Part shown: positions 57,175 through 64,000 of the stretch, one piece after another
Position numbering within the stretch: position 1 is the stretch's first letter
Layout of the letters: each line of letters starts with the position of its first letter
Assembly: GCF_039555335.1 (NCBI RefSeq)
Contig: NC_092647.1
Coordinates: forward strand, 16,168,094-16,232,093
DNA: 64,000 nt
DNA from: Amphiura filiformis
Lineage: Eukaryota > Echinodermata > Ophiuroidea > Amphilepidida > Amphiuridae
Direction of reading: 5' to 3'
Translations under genes and position numbers: made by a program
Notes under the pieces: generated by a model
What the model was told of the DNA's origin: nothing
Seen by the model: only the letters and a program-made list of their open reading frames with translations
Database searches by the model: none

Positions 57175-57648
57175 GGGTGGTGCATGAATAATTAGGCCTA
57201 TGTGTACCCGCCCGGGTGGTGAATTCTCAAAATGGTCTGCCAAAATCGCTTCCCCCCTTTAGCGCTCCCTTTGGCCGTGCCAAAAATCTTTGCCCCCCCT
57301 TTCGATGTGCCAAAAACCTTTGCCCCCCTTTTGACGTGCCAAAAATCTTTGCCCCCCCTTACACGTATGCAAGATTTTGGGGAACCCGAATTTAAAACCT
57401 TAAATTGTCTTATCATAGGCTATAATGCGAGCGCAGCGAGCAGGAAATTTTGCATATTTGAACGTGTTCCTAATGTTTTCCTACACCTTTTTAGGGCGTT
57501 ATAAAATGATACCCAAAATATCTGTGCCAAAAATTGCTTCCCCCCCTTTCGACCTGCCAAAAATGCTTGCCCCCCTTTTGGCCTGCCAAAAATCTTTGCC
57601 CCCCTATAATTCACCACCCCGGGGGTACACATAATTATTGCACCACCC
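57175..57648. mobile_element. GGGTGGTGCA-ended element with internal 'TGCCAAAAATCTTTGCCCCC' tandem units
   Basis: GGGTGGTGCATGAATAATTA with TGTGTACCCGCCCGGGTGGTG at the left, and the inverted match CACCACCCCGGGGGTACACA with TAATTATTGCACCACCC at the right. Six or seven units of about 23-30 bp (GTGCCAAAAATCTTTGCCCC) lie inside in two groups. The length is 474 bp. It lies about 200 bp upstream of the POFUT2 start. Confidence 0.85.
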
Positions 57649-57844
57649 TAAAGTACATGTATCAGGCTTCCTCAGCATGTGCAATAAAATAGCATTAAAA
57701 TTTTTCTTATTCTAGCAGCGTTTTAGAAATACTTGGTGAATCGCGGCCACTGCTGTAAGTAATCTCTTTGCCACTTAGATAACGTCAAATGTCCCAAACA
57801 TTGCAACGTAAAGATAGCATGTAGACCTCTGGAATGATGTCAAA

Positions 57845-58008
57845 ATGGCGACCTCCATGAATTGTACACGGTGGCTTGTTTTCACTCTATATATTTTGTT
57901 TTTGACGTTATTTCTCAGTGTGATTTCATTAGCTAATGCAGCCGATGACATTGTTTTTCAGTCCGGTAATCAACAGAAACTGAATGTGGGTGTTGCAAAA
58001 GCTAGAAG
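57845..58008 (+). CDS. POFUT2: POFUT2 exon 1 (signal peptide exon)
   Basis: 54 codons plus two bases, donor AG|gtaagt. [19 protein letters not shown] is followed by a Leu/Phe-rich core and ANA before ADD. The tail [12 protein letters not shown] leads into the catalytic domain. Confidence 0.85.
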
Positions 58009-61000
58009 GTAAGTAAAAGCAGGATCTGTACACAAACCGTTCAAACCCGGCCCAGGGTATACCTGATCTCATGTACCAATACCTTGTGTATTGGTAACCC
58101 AAGGGAACGTCCATTATATTTTATTATTAACGCGGCTGTGTACTCTAGACATTGTTTCTTTAGCGAAATTGAGCTTTTTTGAAATATATTTACTTTGTTA
58201 TGTTTTTTATAAATACAAGGAAAGAAAATCCAGATTTGTTAACGCCAACTGCTCTATTTTATGGATTTTATTTCACTATTTCACTCGCTTCCGCAATTTA
58301 AAAAGAAAGAATATCTTTGTTGTACCATCGGGGTATACGCGCGTTTTGTAGACGCGCAATTTGTTAACGCACAGATACGCTACATAACGCTTATCTGCAT
58401 CGCCGCGCATCTTATGGAAGCACCACGGAAGCACTGATTTCATAAATACCTACAAAATGTAGCGGTCAAATGGCTCCGTTTTAGCTGATAAAATGTGAAT
58501 TTTTTCAAGTTCTTTTCCCGGATTTAAACATCAAGATATGAATAGATTTCTCCCAAACTTCTCAAGGGGCTGTGGATTTACCCGATGTTCACGTAATGTA
58601 AGGTAGAAAAACGAGAACTACCGCATTCTCCTGTGAGCTTCGATCAAAGTGCAAAATATGAACTTCAACGGCCTTTATTTCAATGTTCATTTTCTCGGTA
58701 AAATGACGATTTAGGTACACGATAACTCAATAAATACAGCATCTATAGGTAAGCAATTATGCTCATCATAAAAAGCATGATCGAGTCAAGAAACAGTTTT
58801 CTCATTTTTTATATTTTGGTCTATTTCCGATTTTAGGCATCATTTTGTGCAAATAGGCGTTTGTGAATATTAAAAAGATCATTTTGATGCCTTATATGGT
58901 CAATATCTCAAAAAATAAGGCCAATCTCAAAATACTAAAAAAACTGTTTTTGGAATGGAGTCTCAAGATTTAAGAAAAAAAAAAAAAAATTTTTGGAAAG
59001 AGTGTTTTTTGTTATGATGTACCGAACAAAATTGCCAAAAACTCACTTTTTGTGATTTTCTTAGTAACACCAAATCTGTATTATATTTAAAATAAGATTC
59101 ATTGATCTTGCCTTTATAAAAATGTATACTTTTATATGTCTTGCGTGAATAATTACAAAGTTATGGCACTTTTACTACATGCATGTCTGAGAGTAGGGGA
59201 GATTGGGGTTAGTTGAAACATTTTTCACAAAATCATCTTTTTAATGCAAACCGATTACTTTCAAGAAACACTAACCATATCAGTATAAACATTTACATAC
59301 ATGCTACAAATACAGCCTTAAACTTGATTGGACCTGCTTATGATTATTCATATTTATAATGCAATTTGAAAATTTGAAAAAAAGTGTTTCAACTAACCCC
59401 ACCCCTGGGGTAAGTTGAAACATAGGGTGGGGTTAGTTGAAACACGGCTTGTAAAAATGTCAAAATAATTATTATTGTGTTGTTAGGGTTATACTTCCCT
59501 TGAAGGCACCCTTTAACATACAATCAGTGTGTTTATGGTATTATAAAGGTCTTCTGTATAGACAATTTCAGCACTAAACAAAATGTCAGTGGACTTTGCA
59601 AAAATAAAGAAATAAATTAAAATTATGTGTAAAATTCTGTCCATACATTTTGAGGTGATTTTTTTTACGTTCCGGAAGGGACAAAAAAAAAATTTTAGTC
59701 AAAACTTTCCAAAATATCAACTACATGTATTATGTTAATAAACATTCCTGAGTACACAAAAATTGAATTCATCAACTTTGCTAGATTCTTCTTTTTCAGG
59801 CCTTTTGTGGTAGGATGCCAGCAATAAGGTTATTTTCAGGGTCTGTGGTGAAAAACATGACCCTGCCACATTTTGAGATGATTTTTTTAAGTTCAGGAAG
59901 GGATGACAATTGTTTCCTCCAGCCACATATGGTGAATGTCAAGACAACAAATCAATCCATTTCAAGGGCAAAATTCAAGTTTTGGAACAAGAATGGAAAA
60001 GGCTTAAACCTATAATTTTAACCCATCAAATCTAAAGTAGGCTATACAAGTATAATTGTTTTCATTATAAATGTCGCAAAATATTAATATTGATATGAAT
60101 GATTAACAACCTGTTTGACCTCGCCATGTTCATAATGCTTACCTTTGTTTTCATATCATATATTTTGTAGTGAAAAATGATTACAAATGTGTATTTTCAA
60201 TCATTAAATGGAACAATGATTTCTTCGTACTGATGGCAAATATGTATGTACATGTAAATGCACATTAAACACATACACAGCACAGTCAGCACCGGTTGGA
60301 ACTCCCGGTCAGAGCCGGGAGTTTCAATTATTGGAACTGACCTAGCCCTAGAACTCTGGCCATATCCGTTTTTACTTCTAGGGCCAGAGGCACTTACATT
60401 GAAAAATTGTTGAGCATGCTTGAGCGATCCACTGGTGTAACAAAAGTTGAAAGCATTGCCTTGTTGTAACCCGTACGAAACTCAGGGAGCTGATCCTGGT
60501 TGCGAAGGTTATTTGTGGAATGTCTAGGGTGTGCGCTCTTGTAGCAGCATAGTTCCTGAATTGTTTTTAAATGGTTTATGGAATGATGTGGGCTGTAGTG
60601 GTCTGCGACAACCTGTAATGAGCTGCGAAGGCTTGTGGATCAACATCTAGGCGTTGTGCCTGCGTAGCGCACTATAAATCACTGCGCTTTTTTTTAAAAC
60701 CAAGTTTCCTCTTGTAGTGAACAAAATGGCGACTCAAGGTAATAAAAATGTGCAGTTGTCAACATTCCTCAAATGGGAAGTCTGTAAAGCCTTTGATTAT
60801 GAAACCACAGAAATTTAAGGGCGAAGAAGGTGACATGTAAAATATGCTCAAAATACATTGACAAAATACATTGACTCAGAGGCAAGCAGCACTGAAGAAC
60901 CTGAAGGCTGAAAAAAAGCTTTGTATCAAATTGAGCTCTAAGCCAACTCAAAGAAGCGATCTGAGGAGCTCAAGTTGAGCTCCCTGTTGAAAATGGGAGA

Positions 61001-61477
61001 GCAATTGATAGAGCTCCAAGATTTTATAGAAGCGAAGGTCTGTTAAGGTCAGTTATACTCAGCCACTATCCCGTGTAGTGTCGTAGATGACACTCAGGAA
61101 CCAATACAATTTAGTGTTTACAAGCTAAACCACATGCATGATGACTAATAATCAGATTTCTTATACCGTATTGTCAACTTAACAGGTTGTCTATAATAGA
61201 TTTCTTATATATTTTGGACTAAACAGGTTTCTCTTATACGATGTTAATCCTGGCGAAGGATTTAATCTACGACGGGATGTATACATGCGAATGGCTAATC
61301 TAGTTGGCGCACTAGGTGAGACTGAAGATTGGACGTTAGTATTACCACCATGGGGAAGAATCTACCATTGGCAGAACAGACACCTGGATCAAGTCCGTAT
61401 TCCATGGTCAACCTTCTTTGACGTACCAAGTCTCAATCGCCATATTCCAGTCATAGAATTGGAAGAATACATCAAAA
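57845..61477 (+). CDS. POFUT2: GDP-fucose protein O-fucosyltransferase 2, 5' part (exons 1-2)
   Basis: POFUT2 adds O-linked fucose to Ser/Thr of folded thrombospondin type 1 repeats in the endoplasmic reticulum, using GDP-fucose. Exons 57845-58008 and 61227-61477 join in phase 2/1 (AG|G, Arg55) to give 138 complete codons. Residues about 10-32 form a hydrophobic signal segment ending ...SLANA, with likely cleavage before ADD. The start of the GT68 catalytic domain follows: [53 protein letters not shown]. Glu65 in NPGEGFN corresponds to the catalytic glutamate of human POFUT2 (from knowledge of the family). The C-terminal two thirds lie beyond the window. ATG 57845 is chosen because it gives the signal peptide. 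Confidence 0.93.
58009..61226 (+). other. POFUT2 intron 1 (about 3.2 kb)
   Basis: Holds no further exon that I can see. It contains an A/T-run region (58970-58990), a repeat matching 29606-29690 (about 59120-59195), a block with three GGGGTTAGTTGAAACA motifs (59206-59450), the hairpin GGAACTCCCGG/CCGGGAGTTTC at 60298-60327, and the probable SINE ending at 60693. The open frame at 59815-60015 is unrecognised. Confidence 0.6.
60380..60693 (+). repeat. probable SINE (3' part certain as a repeat)
   Basis: 60626-60693 (GAAGGCTTGTGGATCAACAT to CACTATAAATCACTGCGCTT, then T/A run) matches 31985-32060. The region 5' of this is only tentatively part of the same element. Confidence 0.5.
61227..61477 (+). 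CDS. POFUT2: POFUT2 exon 2 (start of catalytic domain)
   Basis: The acceptor is ggactaaacag|G and the donor AAA-A|gttagt. It encodes residues 55-138, including the [10 protein letters not shown] nucleotide-sugar/catalytic loop and [10 protein letters not shown]. An in-frame TAG lies two codons past the exon end if it is not spliced, which supports the donor. Confidence 0.93.
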
Positions 61478-62263
61478 GTTAGTATAGTGTGTTAACTGTT
61501 TAACCCCCTGAGCACTATCTGCCGATCTAACATTGCCTCTGATTGGTCAATTACATGATATCTTCATTTTAATCACCAATCAGAATGGAGCTTTGAAAAT
61601 AATTCACCCCAATTTTTTTGTGTGGTGAAATTATTCTAACAATGTTGCTGATTGGGCCAATTGACAATGAAAACTTCTTTTTGGCCAATCGGCAGGTAGT
61701 TCTCATTGGGTTAACTGTCTAGGCTGTATTTTGTTTCCCCACATGATCAAGTTAGTGTACCTTGCCCGTTTTCTTTCCTGTTAACTGTTTGTTTGTTAGA
61801 CAGGGCCCTGTCTAATTCATGAAAAATGCATGCCCAAATGTGCTTTATTTCAAATCGTCCGTTTTGGTAACTTCAAAATATTTAGGACTGTTTTTTGAGA
61901 TGAGTGAGAGCAATTATTGCTCCTCTACAGCTCCTCTTAAGTTGCATTGGTAAGGGTGATTTATAGCTCCTCTTGATGGCTTGTTAAATTCTTTAATGTT
62001 TTAATGGCCACAGGTGTAAATAGCTGTTTTAAAGGTCTTCTTGAAGAAACCAGAAGAGAAGTCTACAGCTCTTACTTTATTTTCAAAAGATAGTCCCTGA
62101 AATGGAAACAGGTTTAACAGAAGCACCAAATTGCGCATGTGGCTTCCTGGTCATAGTGATCAAGTTTTGAATAAGCTCCAAAATTATCAACTTCTGGAAA
62201 CCATTGAACTGTTAACTTAATTAACTGTGCATATCTTCGTTAGACTGGAATAGTTTCTTTCAA
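61478..62263. other. POFUT2 intron 2, proximal part
   Basis: An inverted pair ATTGGTCAATTACATG/CCAATTGACAATGA with AACCAATCAGA-type motifs at 61535-61700 suggests a small foldback. No exon. Confidence 0.45.
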
Positions 62264-62876
62264 CTAAACACATCAAAAGAAATAAGTCCCCCTCTGAACA
62301 TGTCGTCATAACATTGTAAGGTTTCGTTTTGTACCAATAAAACTAACTTTGAAATAATTATATGACTGTTTACTTCAGGGCTGAATGAGCCTAAATTGAA
62401 GGCAAAAACTGCCCTTTTCAAAAGTCACAAAGTAGGCCTATGCTTGTCACAAAAGTTGATTCATGGCTTGTTACATGTACTAATGGAAAACCCTGTGTGT
62501 TTGAGTGCAGTTTAAAATCCTCACCAAGTGAACATTTACTGTAATGTGTATCGATTCTTGATCATTCAGCCATGTAAATCCCCTTGGTGCAGAGTTCAGC
62601 ACAGTGAGTTGTAAGATGGCCAGTTCCATTCCTTGTCCCCAATCACGCCTTGCAGTTAACAAGCATAGGCCTACTTTGTGACTTTTGGAAAGGGCAGTTT
62701 TTGTCTTCAATTTGGGTTCATTCAGCCATGAAGTCATGGACATCTTTCATTTTCACAAAACACTTAGTAAACAATCGTATAATTATTTCTAAGTAAGTTT
62801 TATTGGTACGAAGTTTTACTTTACGATGTTATGACGAAATTTTCTGAGGGGGACTTATTTCTTTTGATGTGTTTAG
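62264..62876. mobile_element. foldback element in POFUT2 intron 2
   Basis: CTAAACACATCAAAAGAAAT AAGTCCCCCTC at the left and its inverted match ending TTTGATGTGTTTAG at the right. The inner blocks TACCAATAAAACT, AAGGGCAGTTTTTG and AGTAGGCCTATGCTTGT are also inverted. The length is 613 bp with arms of about 200 bp. Non-coding. Confidence 0.88.
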
Positions 62877-63633
62877 ATGGTGTATTTCAATACTTCGCAA
62901 AAACTTCAATGCTGTTGTTTCTTAAAATACATATTTTACAAATTATGTCGTTCTAGCCGTCAAATCGGCTCAATAAAAAACAAAACGTTCAAACCTGACT
63001 CGTAGCCTATTGTTATTATAATTTATAAGTGGGATTATTTTTTCCTCCATGACATGATTGCCACCAATCTTGTGTCAATAGATTGTGGCCAATTGACTTG
63101 TCCATAAATCAATACCCATTATCGACTCGTGTTTGTAAGACTAGTAGAAGTTTCAAGTACAAGTATCATATTCCTCCAAGGAGTAAATAAATATTGATAA
63201 ATAAATTAATAAATGAATTTATAAATGAATAAATATAAAATAAATAAATAAATTCAGTTAGATTTAGATTCACTAGATTGAAATACATAAATAAACAAAT
63301 AAAAATTAATAAGCAAATAAATTAAACAAACAAAGAATAAAAGATTGTAGAGTAAGCCTACCTGTATTTAAAATGTTAAAAAAAGGCCTAACTATTGATA
63401 ATAATAAATGGTATTAAATAAAACTAATATTGAATACCAAAAATAATCATAAAGAAACAATACAAGCCCCCCCGACAAGCCCCAATTAAAAACAAATTAA
63501 CCTAATAAATAAATAAACTGATAAATAAATGCATAAATAAATAATTTCGCTCCTGCCTGACTCGACGCCCTGCCCACACATGCGATGAGTCAGCTGATCA
63601 TCACTGATCATGTCCATCAGAGCTGACTGCACT
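62877..63633. repeat. intronic stretch with (AAAT)n-rich sequence at 63182-63545
   Basis: Interrupted AAAT/AATA simple sequence over about 360 bases, split by TTCAGTTAGATTTAGATTCA and a C-run. No POFUT2 exon 3 is visible. Confidence 0.75.
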
Positions 63634-63953
63634 CCCGGGGGGGGCACTCACATGTTAAGGTGGTACGGGTATGTGCGGCGGTCAAGGGTCCCTTTTTCAG
63701 GCTCTCCGGCAGTTCCTTAAGCCCCACATTTGAATCTAATCCAGTTCTTTGAGCCTCAAACTCTGACAATTGCAGCTCTTTAAGCTCAAATTTGGAAACA
63801 AATTAGAAATTTTTAGCTCAACAGCCTATAATTTGGCCCAAATTTCAGTTCTTCAAGCCCCTATTTTGCCCAAAAATCAGTTCTCAGTTCCCAAAGTTTG
63901 GCGCTCCGCGCCGCACACCCCTACCAAAATTTAAGTTGAGTGCCCCCCCCGGG
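63634..63953. mobile_element. CCCGGGGGGGGCACTC-ended element with a perfect 8-bp target duplication
   Basis: ACTGCACT at 63626-63633 and 63954-63961 bracket a 320-bp element whose ends (CCCGGGGGGGGCACTCAC and TTGAGTGCCCCCCCCGGG) are inverted. Inner GGTACGGGTATGTGCGG pairs with CCGCACACCCCTACC. Repeated CAGTTCTTTAAGCC units fill the interior. An 8-bp duplication suggests a hAT-type transposase acted in trans. Confidence 0.85.
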
Positions 63954-64000
63954 ACTGCACTGCCTGCTGTGTCCTCTACTCCTCTATCAATACGATCAAT

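Noticed and set aside
59206..59450. GGGGTTAGTTGAAACA repeats considered as telomere-like or regulatory
   Set aside because: Only three loose copies in both orientations, more likely the remains of a transposon.
62264..63633. Search for POFUT2 exon 3
   Set aside because: No frame resembling the next segment of the enzyme with splice sites was found, so it presumably lies beyond the right edge.

Overview
The window is AT-rich, intron-rich, transposon-packed nuclear DNA from an animal. It shows no operons or bacterial signals. The POFUT2 exons, the repeat types (Penelope, non-LTR LINEs, mariner-type and TTAA-flanked MITEs, 'GTGGCGTAGC'-ended elements) and a strikingly frequent TAGGCCTA-like palindrome point to a marine invertebrate deuterostome. 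An echinoderm is my best guess, but this is an inference and not proven by the sequence.

Two genes can be assembled from exons. (1) On the minus strand, 41502 down to 22556, a ten-exon model encodes about 370 residues. Every exon length is a multiple of three and every intron is phase 0. It holds two copies of a four-exon module (29/38/45/19 codons and 29/37/45/15 codons). In each module the first two exons encode ankyrin-like repeats and the third a predicted helical block. The last exon is a Ser/Thr/Asn/Asp-rich tail ending Cys-Val-Ile-Leu, a CaaX box. (2) On the plus strand, the first two coding exons of POFUT2 (GDP-fucose protein O-fucosyltransferase 2) lie at 57845-58008 and 61227-61477. 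The rest of that gene runs off the right edge.

Almost everything else is mobile or repeated DNA. Region by region: 1-500 holds an unrecognised open frame and a Penelope-type GIY-YIG fragment. 800-10350 has foldback elements, a 540-bp CTTT tract and a cluster of AGGGAT-ended, TTAA-flanked MITEs. 12200-14935 is a minisatellite split by a mariner-type element. 15000-21500 has G/C-run elements, MITE remnants and a tandemly duplicated MITE. 22500-41500 is the ankyrin gene, whose introns are filled with elements that reach within 14 to 40 bp of splice sites. 41880-43510 is a second minisatellite with a Penelope fragment inside it. 43770-44720 is a large foldback. 48230-49640 is a six-copy tandem array built from a piece of LINE reverse transcriptase. 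51580-53990 is a decayed LINE in the sense orientation. 55400-57650 holds tandem and inverted elements. 57845 to the end is POFUT2 with its intronic repeats.

No tRNA, rRNA, CRISPR or complete transposase gene could be supported. All calls were made by eye, so exon edges and repeat edges may be off by a few bases.
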